Origin: an uncultured Verrucomicrobiales bacterium | GTDB taxonomy: Bacteria > Verrucomicrobiota > Verrucomicrobiia > Verrucomicrobiales > Akkermansiaceae | Assembly (NCBI GenBank): GCA_937951675.1 | Contig: CALFBI010000003.1 | Location: forward strand, 1-64,000 | Length of the DNA stretch: 64,000 nucleotides | Direction: 5' to 3' | Shown: positions 16,784 through 26,313 of the stretch, piece by piece | Layout: the number at the start of each line of letters is the position of its first letter | Numbering within the stretch: the first letter of the stretch is position 1 | Translations under genes and position numbers: made by a program | Notes under the pieces: generated by a model | What the model was told of the DNA's origin: nothing | Seen by the model: the letters and a program-made list of their open reading frames with translations, nothing else | Databases searched by the model: none

Positions 16784-17995
16784 ATGAGCCAATCCTTTAT
16801 CTTTTCTTCCGAGTCCGTCACAGAAGGTCACCCTGACAAAGTTTGTGATACTGTTTCCGACGCGATTCTCGACGCCTGTTTAGAGCAGGACCCAACAAGC
16901 CGGGTAGCTTGTGAAACATTTGTGAAGGACAATATGATTGGTCTTGCAGGTGAAATTACGACCGCTGCGAAGTTTGACTATTCAGAAAAAGTCCGCGAAG
17001 CCGTGGCCGAAATCGGTTACGACCGAGAATATGAAACCGAAGATTATTCATACGAATGCAAATTCGAAGCAAACTCAATGTTTGTAATGAATCTTCTGGG
17101 GCAACAATCCCCCGATATTGCACAGGGTGTCGATGCTTCAGCGGCTGATAATAAAGCAACGGTAGAGCAAGGAGCCGGAGACCAAGGAATCATGTTTGGA
17201 TATGCTTGTGATGAGACCCCGGAGCTCATGCCTGCGCCTATTTCTTATTCTCATAAATTAGGCTCCGCTTTAACAGCTCTACGTAAATCAAGACAGCTTC
17301 CTTGGCTTCGCCCAGATTCTAAGACTCAGGTCAGTATGGAATATGTTGACGGGAAGCCGAGCCGAGTGACTGCGGTGGTCGTTTCTACAATGCATGCTCG
17401 CGAGATTTCAACTCCAGAAATTCGAGAAGCACTTAGAACAGAGCTTATTGATAAAGTGATTCCAAGTGAGTATCTCACTGATGAAACTGAGTTTCTTATT
17501 AATCCAACCGGGCTCTTCGTGATCGGAGGTCCAGAGGGAGATGCCGGATTAACTGGTCGTAAGATTATCGTCGATACTTATGGAGGCAGTGGTCGTCATG
17601 GAGGAGGAGCTTTCTCAGGGAAAGATCCTTCAAAAGTCGATCGTTCTGCGGCTTACATGGCTCGCTGGGTTGCTAAGAATGTCGTGGCGGCAGGGTTTGC
17701 TTCTAAGTGTGAACTTCAACTTGCTTACGCGATTGGACACCCTGATCCAGTGAGTATCCATCTCGATACATTCGGAACTGAGCAGGCTGATAATGCCCAG
17801 ATCGTTGCTGCGATTAAAGAGGTGTTCTCCTTTAAACCTGCTCAGATTGTATCGCAACTCGATCTTCTCCGCCCGATTTACCGTCAATCGACAAACTATG
17901 GTCACTTTGGCCGTGAAGACGCAGAGTTACCGTGGGAGCTAACAAATAAAATCGCTGAGCTGAAATCAGCCTTACGCTCTCCTGCTTTTGCATAA
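16784..17995 (+). CDS. metK: S-adenosylmethionine synthetase
   Basis: Makes SAM from methionine and ATP. The 403-residue protein has the family motifs: [20 protein letters not shown] at the N-terminus (ATP and metal binding), the hexapeptide-type [12 protein letters not shown] near residue 130, and the P-loop-like [19 protein letters not shown]. Stop to ahcY start is 39 bases, so both form an operon linking SAM synthesis to SAH removal. The palindrome just upstream suggests control by the divergent ArsR-methyltransferase protein. Confidence 0.98.
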   Translation: MSQSFIFSSESVTEGHPDKVCDTVSDAILDACLEQDPTSRVACETFVKDNMIGLAGEITTAAKFDYSEKVREAVAEIGYDREYETEDYSYECKFEANSMFVMNLLGQQSPDIAQGVDASAADNKATVEQGAGDQGIMFGYACDETPELMPAPISYSHKLGSALTALRKSRQLPWLRPDSKTQVSMEYVDGKPSRVTAVVVSTMHAREISTPEIREALRTELIDKVIPSEYLTDETEFLINPTGLFVIGGPEGDAGLTGRKIIVDTYGGSGRHGGGAFSGKDPSKVDRSAAYMARWVAKNVVAAGFASKCELQLAYAIGHPDPVSIHLDTFGTEQADNAQIVAAIKEVFSFKPAQIVSQLDLLRPIYRQSTNYGHFGREDAELPWELTNKIAELKSALRSPAFA

Positions 17996-18034
17996 ACTGT
18001 CTCCTGTAAGAGCTTAACCTTTTTTAATAATACT

Positions 18035-19483
18035 ATGTCTACTGCTACATTAAAACCTACTGCAATTCCTGATTACCAAGTCGCTGATATTACATTGGCG
18101 GACTTTGGACGGAAAGAAATCGAAATCGCCGAGCACGAAATGCCAGGCTTAATTGCTTCTCGTGAGAAATACGGACCTTTGAAATCCCTCGATGGAGTTC
18201 GGGTGATGGGGTCTCTCCACATGACAATTCAAACCGCAGTTCTCATTCAAACTCTCAAGGGGCTTGGGGCAGATCTTCGCTGGTGTTCATGCAATATTTT
18301 CTCCACTCAAGATCACGCGGCAGCGGCGATTGCGGAAGATGGAGTTCCTGTTTTTGCTTGGAAGGGAGAAACTCTAGAAGAGTATTGGGAGTGCACATGG
18401 AACGCCCTTCGTTTCCCGAATCCAAATGGTGATCTTCCTCTCGGCCCTCAACTCATTGTTGATGACGGTGGTGATGCCACTCTTCTCATTCATAAAGGAT
18501 ATGAGATGGAAGATGGATCGGACTGGGTTGATCAAGATTCAGATGTTTTAGAAGAACAGATCATTAAAGATCTTTTGAAAAAGATTCGAGTGGAATCTCC
18601 AGGGATCTTTCATGCTTGGGTTCCTGAACTCAAAGGTGTGTCGGAAGAAACAACGACTGGAGTTCACCGCCTCTATCAGATGCAGCGTGATGGAAAGCTT
18701 CTTTTCCCTGCGATCAATGTGAACGATTCCGTGACGAAATCGAAGTTTGATAACCTTTACGGGTGCCGTGAATCTCTTGTGGATGGAATCAAGCGTGCGA
18801 CAGATGTGATGATCTCAGGAAAGGTTGCAGTTGTGTGCGGTTACGGCGATGTAGGTAAAGGATGTGCGCAAGCACTCAAAGCACACGGAGCACAAGTGGT
18901 GGTAACCGAGATTGACCCAATCTGCGCGCTGCAAGCTTCTATGGAAGGCTTCCGAGTTCTTACTCTCGAAGATACTCTTGGTTGGGCTGATATTTATGTG
19001 ACGACGACAGGGAACAAAGATATCGTTACTGCTAAACATATGGAGCAGATGAAAGACCAAGCAATTGTTTGTAATATTGGTCACTTCGATAACGAAATTC
19101 AGGTGGAGAAACTTGATGAACTTGACGGTGTTCAAAAATTGAACATTAAGCCTCAGGTTGACCGTTATACCTTTAAAGATGGAAACGCTATTTACCTTCT
19201 TGCAGAAGGACGGCTGGTAAACTTAGGTTGCGCGACAGGGCACCCAAGCTTTGTTATGTCCAATAGCTTCACGAACCAAACTCTTGCTCAGGTAGCTCTT
19301 TGGGAGAGTAAAGAAACCCGCCCAATTGGGGTAGAAGTCTTACCGAAAGAGCTTGATGAGGAAGTGGCCCGTCTCCATTTGGAAAAAATTGGATGTAAGC
19401 TTACCGAGCTTTCGCAAGAGCAGGCAGATTATATTGATGTTCCTGTCTCGGGCCCTTATAAGCCAGAACATTATCGTTATTAA
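18035..19483 (+). CDS. ahcY: Adenosylhomocysteinase
   Basis: Splits S-adenosylhomocysteine reversibly into homocysteine and adenosine, using tightly bound NAD. The 482-residue protein shows the NAD site [20 protein letters not shown], substrate motifs [15 protein letters not shown] and [16 protein letters not shown], and the C-terminal PYKPEHYRY typical of the family. It includes the extra segment found in longer bacterial forms. It is the second gene after metK and is followed by a terminator. Confidence 0.98.
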   Translation: MSTATLKPTAIPDYQVADITLADFGRKEIEIAEHEMPGLIASREKYGPLKSLDGVRVMGSLHMTIQTAVLIQTLKGLGADLRWCSCNIFSTQDHAAAAIAEDGVPVFAWKGETLEEYWECTWNALRFPNPNGDLPLGPQLIVDDGGDATLLIHKGYEMEDGSDWVDQDSDVLEEQIIKDLLKKIRVESPGIFHAWVPELKGVSEETTTGVHRLYQMQRDGKLLFPAINVNDSVTKSKFDNLYGCRESLVDGIKRATDVMISGKVAVVCGYGDVGKGCAQALKAHGAQVVVTEIDPICALQASMEGFRVLTLEDTLGWADIYVTTTGNKDIVTAKHMEQMKDQAIVCNIGHFDNEIQVEKLDELDGVQKLNIKPQVDRYTFKDGNAIYLLAEGRLVNLGCATGHPSFVMSNSFTNQTLAQVALWESKETRPIGVEVLPKELDEEVARLHLEKIGCKLTELSQEQADYIDVPVSGPYKPEHYRY

Positions 19484-19542
19484 GCGCAGGATGGTTTGGT
19501 GAATTGAGATTCATCAAACTTCATTTCTGTTTGATTGTTTTT

Positions 19543-19576
19543 AAGCACTCCTTCGAAAAGAGGGGGTGCTTTTTTA
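19543..19576 (+). terminator. Terminator of metK-ahcY
   Basis: AAGCACTCC pairs with GGGGTGCTT (one G-T pair), followed by six T residues, about 60 bases after the ahcY stop. Confidence 0.75.
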
Positions 19577-19607
19577 TAGAGCCTCGGATGGTATGGGCAG
19601 ATCAAAA

Positions 19608-19648
19608 AAAGAACCTCTTATCTCAGGTGAGAAAAGAGGTTCTTTTGT
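19608..19648. terminator. Bidirectional terminator, long near-perfect hairpin
   Basis: AAAGAACCTCTT-A-TCTC, loop AGGT, GAGA-A-AAGAGGTTCTTT: twelve plus four base pairs with a single A-A mismatch. The A and T runs at its ends suit termination in both directions, chiefly for the minus-strand gene starting at 20431. Confidence 0.75.
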
Positions 19649-19669
19649 GGAAAAGAAAAACGAATGGAA

Positions 19670-20431
19670 TTACCACCCATCGAAGGTAGCGCGGCCTTGT
19701 TTCTTATGTTTTTTAAAACCAGGAGTGAGGACCGTTTCTTCCTTCAATTTGACCAGCTCTTTCAGAAGTGTCCAATCTCCCTCGTAGGCGTCTTCGAGCT
19801 CGTTAACAGTCGTTTTGTAGGTAACGATGTTGTCTTTGGAGTCCATCAAAATGATTGCATAGCCATCATGTTTGTATCCAATACTGGCTCCAGAAAAGGT
19901 GTAAACACGACCCTCAAGGCCATATTTATTCTCAAACTCTTTAAGGGAGCGTGAGAAACTACCTCCGCCTCCAATTTCTCCCGTAAAGCTTTCATTTGCA
20001 AGGATCACGAATTCTTTCTTTTTCTCGATGTCTTTAGCGAAGTGCATCACATAGGCCGTGAATTTAGGGCAACGCATGTTGTTATCAGTATTCGTGATGA
20101 GAAGCTTCGACGTAATACGCTCGGTGCGGTGGAAAGTGTTTTTATCGCGAACTTTTCCAACCGAAAGATTCAATTCAAGCTCCGGGAAAGGAGGGGCCAA
20201 ATCTTTCGTCGCCTCTTTGATTCGTTTTTGGGAATCGGCGTCGAATTTCGTAATATCGAAGTTATTAAAAACTTTATCGTTTCCGATTTTTTTAAAGCTG
20301 ATTTTTCCTTCGTGATGGGAAAGCACATCGACCGAAATGCTTTTTCCTGAAGTGCTCGTGAGGTCCATCTCAACCGCTGAAACAGGCATGATGCCAGCCA
20401 TTAAAAGGAGTAAGAAAGGGTGCGTTTTCAT
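19670..20431 (-). CDS. Secreted protein with SHD1-like N-terminus, unknown function
   Basis: A 253-residue protein with a signal peptide (MKTHPFLLLLMAGIMPVSAV). The first mature segment, about residues 20-75, has the pattern of SHD1-type domains common in planctomycetes and verrucomicrobia (LTSTSGKSISVDVLSHHEGK, then ITKFDADSQKRIKEA). The rest, including a glycine-rich GEIGGGGSFS stretch, matches no family I can name. It is flanked downstream by a strong bidirectional terminator and stands alone between ahcY and argH. Confidence 0.7.
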   Translation of the reverse strand: MKTHPFLLLLMAGIMPVSAVEMDLTSTSGKSISVDVLSHHEGKISFKKIGNDKVFNNFDITKFDADSQKRIKEATKDLAPPFPELELNLSVGKVRDKNTFHRTERITSKLLITNTDNNMRCPKFTAYVMHFAKDIEKKKEFVILANESFTGEIGGGGSFSRSLKEFENKYGLEGRVYTFSGASIGYKHDGYAIILMDSKDNIVTYKTTVNELEDAYEGDWTLLKELVKLKEETVLTPGFKKHKKQGRATFDGW

Positions 20432-20512
20432 AAAAAGATTATTGATAGTAGTTGGTTTAGCGTCATTTACAACTTTTTAAAGATTTTGTAATGAACTTAT
20501 ATCCGGCTGTCG

Positions 20513-21892
20513 TTAGTGAGGTTTTTTTTCAAGAGGTGATGAGATCCATTTTTGCCAACGTGTGATTTCGAGTCGACTATTTTGAATGGAAGGGGAACCT
20601 GGGTTGGTGCGCGCCGCAAGTGCTTTTTGAAGTGAGAAGACACCACTAGCACCAGCATCGTAATGGCTAGAAAGAGCAGGAAAGTCGAGTTCGTGGAGAG
20701 GGGTTTGGGTCTCAATCGATTTGGCAACAGCCATGCCGACGAGTTCGTGGGCTTCGCGGAAAGGAACTCCTGATTTTACTAAATAGTCTGCAAGGTCCGT
20801 GGCCAATAACATCGGGTCAGAAGCTGCCGCGAGGCAAACGTCTTCCCGGAATGCCATTTCTTGAACCATTTCGGCATTGACTTTCAGCGCGATAATCATG
20901 GTGTCAATCGAATCAAAAAGCGGTTCTTTATCTTCTTGAAGATCTCGATTGTAAGTCAAAGGAAGCCCTTTGGCAGAAGTAAGAAGGGAAACAAGGTTTC
21001 CATAAAGACGGCCTGTTTTGCCACGAGTAAGTTCACAAACATCAGGATTCTTTTTCTGGGGCATGAGAGAAGATCCGGTGGTATGAGCGTCACTCAAATT
21101 CACGAACCCAAATTCAGCAGAGCACCAAAGAATTAAATCTTCACTCCAGCGCGAGAGGTGCATTCCCGCGAGTGAAAGGGTGAAGAGTAATTCTGCCATG
21201 TAGTCCCGGTCAGCAATCGCATCCATCGAGTTTGTAGTGACTCCATCGAAACCAAGTTCTTCTGCGATTTGATGACGATCAAGATTGATCGTTGATCCCG
21301 CCAGCGCTCCGGAACCAAGAGGGCATTTATTAGTCCTCTTACGGCAGTCTCGAAGTCGTTCGATGTCTCGAGCAAACATTTCGACATAGGCGAGAAGGTG
21401 GTGGGCCACGGTGACGGGCTGTCCTCGTTGAAGATGAGTGTATCCAGGGATGGGCGTTTCAAGATATTGCTCCGCTTTCGCTAGAAGTGAGGTTTGGAAG
21501 GTGAGGAAAAGATCTACGAGCACGTCGATTTGTTCCCTGACGTAGAGTCTAGTATCTGTCGCGACCTGATCATTGCGGGAGCGAGCGGTATGGAGTTTGC
21601 CTCCTACGGAACCAATGTCTTGGGTCAAGGCGGCCTCGATATTCATATGGATGTCTTCGAGCTCGATTGAGAACTGGAAATCTCCCTTTTCAATTCTTTC
21701 GCGAATCCGAAGCAGTCCACTTTCGATGAGCTCGAATTCGTCTGAAGTTAAAATACCAGCTTTGACCTGTGCTCTGGCGTGAGCAATGGAGCCAGCAATA
21801 TCATGAGCATAAAGCCGCCAGTCATAAGAGATCGATTCTCCGTATTGTTGAACAAGATCGGCAGTTGCTTTTGAGAAACGTCCCTTCCACAT
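20513..21892 (-). CDS. argH: Argininosuccinate lyase
   Basis: Last step of arginine synthesis: argininosuccinate to arginine and fumarate. The 459-residue protein begins MWKGRFSKATADLVQQY and shows KLHTARSRNDQVATDTRL (residues near 105), TIPGYTHLQ-type sequence, and the superfamily signature GSSLMPQKKNPDVCEL carrying the catalytic serine loop. No other arginine genes lie nearby. Start ATG at 21892. Confidence 0.97.
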   Translation of the reverse strand: MWKGRFSKATADLVQQYGESISYDWRLYAHDIAGSIAHARAQVKAGILTSDEFELIESGLLRIRERIEKGDFQFSIELEDIHMNIEAALTQDIGSVGGKLHTARSRNDQVATDTRLYVREQIDVLVDLFLTFQTSLLAKAEQYLETPIPGYTHLQRGQPVTVAHHLLAYVEMFARDIERLRDCRKRTNKCPLGSGALAGSTINLDRHQIAEELGFDGVTTNSMDAIADRDYMAELLFTLSLAGMHLSRWSEDLILWCSAEFGFVNLSDAHTTGSSLMPQKKNPDVCELTRGKTGRLYGNLVSLLTSAKGLPLTYNRDLQEDKEPLFDSIDTMIIALKVNAEMVQEMAFREDVCLAAASDPMLLATDLADYLVKSGVPFREAHELVGMAVAKSIETQTPLHELDFPALSSHYDAGASGVFSLQKALAARTNPGSPSIQNSRLEITRWQKWISSPLEKKPH

Positions 21893-21951
21893 AAAAAAGG
21901 TGATTAGCGATTTATAGTCAAAGAGACAAGCGCGATCTCATTCGGGTGGGA

Positions 21952-22449
21952 TTAACGGCGCTTTTTGAGTTTCTTACCGCTAAGCCTGGCCGCAATGAGG
22001 TTCTCGCAACGACCTTGGAGGCGGAGTTTATCACAGCAAGCTTCGATCCGAAGAGTTTGACTGACGGCCTGAAAGCCAAGGCGCTTGGAAAGGCATTCGT
22101 TAAGAGTTTCTAAGTGATCGTCTTCAAATTCGATCACTTTGCTGCAATCAACGCATACTAAGTGGTTATGGCTAGGCCGATCCAGAAAATTAGGGTCGTA
22201 GGTGGTTAACTCATCCCCAAGATCAATCTCTTTGAGAAGATTCGCCTCTGTTAGCAAAGAAAGGGTTCGATAAACGGTCGCCCGGGAAGGGTGGATTCCC
22301 GTTTTTTTCATGCGGTCCATGAGTTCTTCTGCATTGAAGTGCTCATCGGTGCGAAAGACTTCTTCGACAATGGCATCACGCTGGCTTGTTTGACGAAGCT
22401 TTTTACTTTGAGCAAAAGCTAAATACCTTTTTTCAATTTCAGGGTGCAT
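21952..22449 (-). CDS. Fur-family transcriptional regulator
   Basis: A 165-residue metal-dependent regulator. The winged helix includes RQTSQRDAIVEEVFRTDEHF and SRATVYRTLSLLTEANLL; the dimerisation part has HNHLVCVDCSKVIEFED, the His-rich metal site and first CxxC pair. The second cysteine pair is unusual: instead of a simple CxxC it reads ACCDKLRLQGRC. It could be Fur, Zur or PerR; the HNHLVC form is closest to Fur. A TATACT box (22464-22459) ends nine bases before the ATG, again suggesting a very short leader. Confidence 0.85.
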   Translation of the reverse strand: MHPEIEKRYLAFAQSKKLRQTSQRDAIVEEVFRTDEHFNAEELMDRMKKTGIHPSRATVYRTLSLLTEANLLKEIDLGDELTTYDPNFLDRPSHNHLVCVDCSKVIEFEDDHLETLNECLSKRLGFQAVSQTLRIEACCDKLRLQGRCENLIAARLSGKKLKKRR

Positions 22450-22524
22450 GACCCAAAAAGTATAATCAGATAAGTTTCGAAGATGAAACGTTGAATTTTA
22501 GTTTGATCCCTTCATTCTCAATCT

Positions 22525-22992
22525 ATGTTGCGAATCGGAATGATCTTGGCGATCCTCATCGGATTGGTTTCTTGTGCGAGTAATTCTCACCCCCTCAAAG
22601 TGAGCTATGAATATATAAAGGACACGCAGCTGGGTTCGATCAGGAGTCAAGACCAGGCTCTATTACGGTCTGAGAAGCAGAAGCGTCTCTATGGAGCTCT
22701 CACCTCCAGAGAGCGTCAAGCCCGCTTGGGCCACTATTACACATTCCACTGGAATCTTAAAGATAAGGCTCTAGGTGATCAGCTCACTTTAAGGTTCGAA
22801 TACCGCCAGGCGGCAACCGGAGAATTGGTTTATCAAAAGGAGAAGACGATTCCTTGGGATCAGAAAGGAAGGCTCGAATTTCAGGTGATCGGTGATGAAT
22901 ATCAAAACCGTGGCCGGGTCTTGGCATGGAGAGCGCAAATTTTGGTGGGGGAGCAAGTCGTGACCTCGCGAAATTCTTACTTGTGGGAGTAA
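22525..22992 (+). CDS. Lipoprotein, unknown function
   Basis: A 155-residue protein with a lipoprotein signal (MLRIGMILAILIGLVSCASN, lipidated Cys17). The mature part is predicted mostly beta (YYTFHWNLKD, LTLRFEYRQ) with no family recognised. It is divergent from the Fur-family gene, 75 bases away, and is followed by the promoter of the STAS gene. Confidence 0.7.
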   Translation: MLRIGMILAILIGLVSCASNSHPLKVSYEYIKDTQLGSIRSQDQALLRSEKQKRLYGALTSRERQARLGHYYTFHWNLKDKALGDQLTLRFEYRQAATGELVYQKEKTIPWDQKGRLEFQVIGDEYQNRGRVLAWRAQILVGEQVVTSRNSYLWE

Positions 22993-23000
22993 GAATAAAG

Positions 23001-23029
23001 TTGTCATGAGCCTTGCTAGCAACTATGAT
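23001..23029 (+). promoter_or_regulatory. Promoter of the STAS gene
   Basis: TTGTCA, 17-base spacer, TATGAT: one mismatch in each box against the sigma-70 consensus. Transcription would start near 23036, which rules out the earlier start codons and supports the ATG at 23064. Confidence 0.6.
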
Positions 23030-23063
23030 AAAAGCACTCAAAAATGATTATTCGAGAGCAATA

Positions 23064-23561
23064 ATGAGTTCTACTGGAGCGATAAAAATAGGAACCGATG
23101 AACAAAGCATCTGGGTGCAGGTCATAGGCAAAGGGAACTTCAATAATAGCCCTTCTCTTAAGGCGTATATCGATGCCTGTATCGATCAGGGGTGGCGAAA
23201 TATCGTGATCGATTTAGGAGGGTGCACCGCGATGGATTCAACATTCATGGGCACTTTAGCCAGTTTCGGAATGCGTCTAAGAGATGTTCAAGGAAGTGTC
23301 TTTATTGCTGATGCGAGTGATTCCAATCAGAAAAATTTACAAGGGTTAGGCCTCCATTACCTTATGGTGATTAATCCTTCTCCTGCCAGTTGGGATGGGA
23401 GGTTGGATCTGATCAGAGCCTCGTGCGAGACTTCACTGGTTCAAGAAGAATCGAGTGCGGAGCACGTTTTGGAAGCTCATGAGACACTTTGTGACGCTGA
23501 TGAGGCTAATATTGAAAAATTTGAGACAGTTCTCAATGTGCTCAAAGAAAAAAAGAGCTAA
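23064..23561 (+). CDS. STAS-domain protein (anti-anti-sigma-like)
   Basis: A 165-residue cytoplasmic protein. Residues 1-100 are a STAS domain with the phosphorylatable-serine motif CTAMDSTFMGTLASFG (Ser59 by position), as in anti-sigma-factor antagonists such as SpoIIAA. The C-terminal 60 residues are acidic (EAHETLCDADEANIEKFE) and specific to this protein. No kinase or sigma factor gene lies beside it; grpE-dnaJ follows on the same strand, about 60 bases on, so a link to stress control is possible but unproven. Confidence 0.82.
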   Translation: MSSTGAIKIGTDEQSIWVQVIGKGNFNNSPSLKAYIDACIDQGWRNIVIDLGGCTAMDSTFMGTLASFGMRLRDVQGSVFIADASDSNQKNLQGLGLHYLMVINPSPASWDGRLDLIRASCETSLVQEESSAEHVLEAHETLCDADEANIEKFETVLNVLKEKKS

Positions 23562-23623
23562 GGAAGGCTCGATTTGACGTCTAAGGGTTGACGATTGCTC
23601 TCCCTTCGTTATTTGTGTGCAGT

Positions 23624-24211
23624 ATGAACGAAGCAAGTCAATCTGAAGAAACACCTGAGATTCAAGAGGAGCTCACTGATGATACTGTTGTCGAAGAGAC
23701 CTCGTCTGAAAATCTTGGAGAAGAAGAGGCTACTGAGGAAATCGAAGAGGCCCAAAAATGGAAAGATATCGCGCTGCGTGAGCGAGCAGAGCTTGAAAAC
23801 TTTCGGAAACGAATGGCTCGTGAAAAGGCGGACTCGATCCGTTTTGCCAACCAAAGGTTAATCGAGGAGCTTCTTCCTGTCTTAGATAATTTTGATATGG
23901 GGATGATGGCCGCGAGCCAAGACCAAGATTCCATGATCTTTAAAGGAATGGAAATGGTTCGTAAGCAGTTCGGAGATTTCCTCAATCAACAAGGAGTGAA
24001 AGAAGTCGAGGCAGAAGGATTGTTATTTGATCCTAATGTGCATGAAGCTCTGAGCCAGGAAGTGAGTGAGACCGTGCCTGCAGGCCATGTGATTCGTGTA
24101 ATGAGACGAGGGTTCATGATGAATGACCGACTCGTGCGCCCGTCATCAGTCGTCGTTTCCCAAGATTTAGAAGAAGAGACCTCTAAGGAGGAAGATTCTC
24201 AGTCAGCGTAA
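23624..24211 (+). CDS. grpE: GrpE nucleotide exchange factor
   Basis: Releases ADP from DnaK in the Hsp70 cycle. From the ATG at 23624 it has 195 residues: an acidic N-terminal tail, a long helix (ELENFRKRMAREKADSIRF), and the C-terminal beta domain with HEALSQEVSETVPAGHV and the family motif GFMMNDRLVRPSSVVVS. It lies 30 bases before dnaJ; dnaK itself is not in the window. Confidence 0.95.
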   Translation: MNEASQSEETPEIQEELTDDTVVEETSSENLGEEEATEEIEEAQKWKDIALRERAELENFRKRMAREKADSIRFANQRLIEELLPVLDNFDMGMMAASQDQDSMIFKGMEMVRKQFGDFLNQQGVKEVEAEGLLFDPNVHEALSQEVSETVPAGHVIRVMRRGFMMNDRLVRPSSVVVSQDLEEETSKEEDSQSA

Positions 24212-24241
24212 AGGGAACTTTAACTCAGAATTATTTCGAAT

Positions 24242-25399
24242 ATGTCACAAGACCTTTATGAGCTTCTCGGCGTCGCAAGAGACGTGAGTCCCGCAGAATT
24301 AAAAAAAGCTTATCGGAAACTGGCGGTTAAATACCACCCCGATAAAAATCCGGACGATCCAGAAGCAGAAGATAAGTTCAAAGAGCTTGGGAATGCTTAC
24401 GAAATTCTCAGCAACGAGGATAAGCGGGCAGCTTACGATCGTTATGGGCACGCTGCTTTTGAAAACGGAGGAGGGGGCCGTTCTTCGGGAGGAGGAGGGT
24501 TTCATGATCCGATGGATATTTTCTCTCAAGTTTTTGGTGGCGGAGGAGGTGGCTTTGGCGGCTTCGAAGATATTTTTGGAGGAGGCGGTGGACGCCGTCG
24601 CGATCCTTCGGGGAAACAGCGTGGGTCTGACTTACGTTATGATTTAGAGATTTCACTCGAAGAGGCTGCTACTGGAGTTCAGAAAGAACTCGAAATCGAA
24701 AAGCTAATGTCTTGTGACACTTGCAGTGGTTCAGGCTCAAAAAGCGGTTCAGGCCGGAAGTCTTGCTCGACGTGCGGTGGACGAGGTGCCGTGACTCGCC
24801 AAGCAGGTATTTTTGTGCAACAGACCGCTTGTCCAGAATGCCAAGGGGCGGGCCAAATTATTTCGGATCCATGTGGTGATTGCCGGGGAGAGGGCCGGAT
24901 TGAAAATGAAGAGCGAGTGAAGCTTCAAATCCCGGCTGGAATTGATTCGGGAACACGCCTCAGGTCGACTGGGAATGGCGATGCGGGTTTGCGAGGTGGT
25001 CCAGCTGGCGATCTTTATGTTTTTCTGAATCTTAAAAGACATCCGATCTTTGAAAGAGAAGATAATAATCTTTACTGTGAGCTTCCGATGCCATTTTCGA
25101 CTGCGGCTTTGGGAGGAGAATTAGATGTTCCTACGCTGGAGGGTAAAACTTCTATTAAAGTTCCAGCAGGCACACAGGGCGGCACTGTTTTCCGAGTGAG
25201 AGATCGAGGGATTAAAGATCTTTCGTCAGGGAGAAAAGGAGACCTTCACGTTGAGGTTCGAGTTGAAGTTCCAACGAAATTAAACGGGGGGCAGAAGGAA
25301 AAGCTGCAAGAGTTTGCAAATTCTATCGGACAGGAAAATTCTCCAATGCAGAAATCGTTCTTTGATCGAGCGAAAGAATTTTTCACTGGAGGAGACTAA
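24242..25399 (+). CDS. dnaJ: Chaperone DnaJ
   Basis: Hsp40 co-chaperone that feeds substrates to DnaK. The J domain carries HPD (KYHPDKNPDD), followed by a glycine-rich linker with PMDIF. Four zinc-finger repeats follow: CDTCSGSG, CSTCGGRG, CPECQGAG and CGDCRGEG. The C-terminal substrate domains complete the 385 residues, a normal length for type I DnaJ. The stop is one base before the rsmE start. Confidence 0.97.
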   Translation: MSQDLYELLGVARDVSPAELKKAYRKLAVKYHPDKNPDDPEAEDKFKELGNAYEILSNEDKRAAYDRYGHAAFENGGGGRSSGGGGFHDPMDIFSQVFGGGGGGFGGFEDIFGGGGGRRRDPSGKQRGSDLRYDLEISLEEAATGVQKELEIEKLMSCDTCSGSGSKSGSGRKSCSTCGGRGAVTRQAGIFVQQTACPECQGAGQIISDPCGDCRGEGRIENEERVKLQIPAGIDSGTRLRSTGNGDAGLRGGPAGDLYVFLNLKRHPIFEREDNNLYCELPMPFSTAALGGELDVPTLEGKTSIKVPAGTQGGTVFRVRDRGIKDLSSGRKGDLHVEVRVEVPTKLNGGQKEKLQEFANSIGQENSPMQKSFFDRAKEFFTGGD

Positions 25400-25400
25400 A

Positions 25401-26126
25401 ATGGATCGCTTTTTTTCCCCACCAGAACGCTGGGGGCGTGAAAAGATTTCTCTTCCAGCAGATGAGTCGCATCACTGTGCTCGTGTGATGCGCAAGCAAG
25501 TAGGAGCGAAGATTGAGGTCTTTGATGGTGTTGGTAGGTCTGTGGTGACACAGATCGACCAGATTTCGAAAACGCAAGTGGATCTTTCACTCATTTCGGA
25601 AGTGAAAGAATCTGTTCAAGCTCTTCAGATACATCTCTGCCAGTCGATCCCAAAAGGGAAAAATATGGACTTAGTAGTCCAGAAAGCGGTGGAATTAGGA
25701 GTGTCTTCTATACAGCCACTTCTTTCAGAGAATACGGTCGTTAAAGTTTCGAAAGAAGAGGCCGTGAAGCGCCAAGAAAAATGGCAGAGAGTCGCCTTAG
25801 AGGCCTGCAAGCAATGTGGCCAGAATCGTCTACCAGAGGTGAAGCTTCCTTGTTCTTTCAATGACTGGGTCACTACTTTAATAGATCTCAAAGGAGTGGT
25901 GGCCTCTTTACACCCCGGAACACAAAAGCTCCGCACGGTGCTTGGGGAATTATCCTCTGCTGATCCTATTGGGGTATTGATTGGGCCGGAGGGCGACCTG
26001 ACTGAGGAAGAGGTCGAACGAGTCCTTTCGAAGGGTTGGAGTCCAGTCACGTTGGGTGATATTGTCTTACGTTCTGAAACAGCAAGTATCTATACTTTGA
26101 GTGCGATTTGCCATCAATGGGGGTAA
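25401..26126 (+). CDS. rsmE: 16S rRNA (uracil1498-N3)-methyltransferase RsmE
   Basis: SPOUT-family enzyme that methylates U1498 of 16S rRNA. The 241-residue protein starts MDRFFSPPERWG at the ATG at 25401, placed after a good GGAGGAG; longer forms from 25314 overlap dnaJ and lack support. Key blocks are HHCARVMRKQ near the N-terminus and the knot motif IGPEGDLTEEEVERV followed by LGDIVLRSETAS. Gene order dnaJ-rsmE (often with prmA) is common in bacteria; here prmA lies apart, at 53 kb. Confidence 0.95.
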   Translation: MDRFFSPPERWGREKISLPADESHHCARVMRKQVGAKIEVFDGVGRSVVTQIDQISKTQVDLSLISEVKESVQALQIHLCQSIPKGKNMDLVVQKAVELGVSSIQPLLSENTVVKVSKEEAVKRQEKWQRVALEACKQCGQNRLPEVKLPCSFNDWVTTLIDLKGVVASLHPGTQKLRTVLGELSSADPIGVLIGPEGDLTEEEVERVLSKGWSPVTLGDIVLRSETASIYTLSAICHQWG

Positions 26127-26275
26127 GTCAACGAAGCTGGTTTAATTGTTTGTTCTGAGGGTTTATGATGAAAGTTAAAGGCGCTTAGAGACGAGGCGAT
26201 GAGGGGGAGCTATCCGAAATTTGAGCTCAAAATGGAAATAGAAGTGCTTTTTCCGGGCTGAGCTGAGCTCACGGC

Positions 26276-26305
26276 TTGCCAATACCTGAAATAGTAGGCT
26301 AAGAT
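26276..26305 (+). promoter_or_regulatory. Promoter of cdaA
   Basis: TTGCCA, 18-base spacer, TAAGAT. Eight bases separate the -10 box from the TTG start at 26314, so the message is probably leaderless or nearly so. The preceding gap (26127-26275) holds a perfect 12-base palindrome TTTGAGCTCAAA at 26220-26231 of unknown meaning. Confidence 0.45.
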
Positions 26306-26313
26306 CAGTTCTA

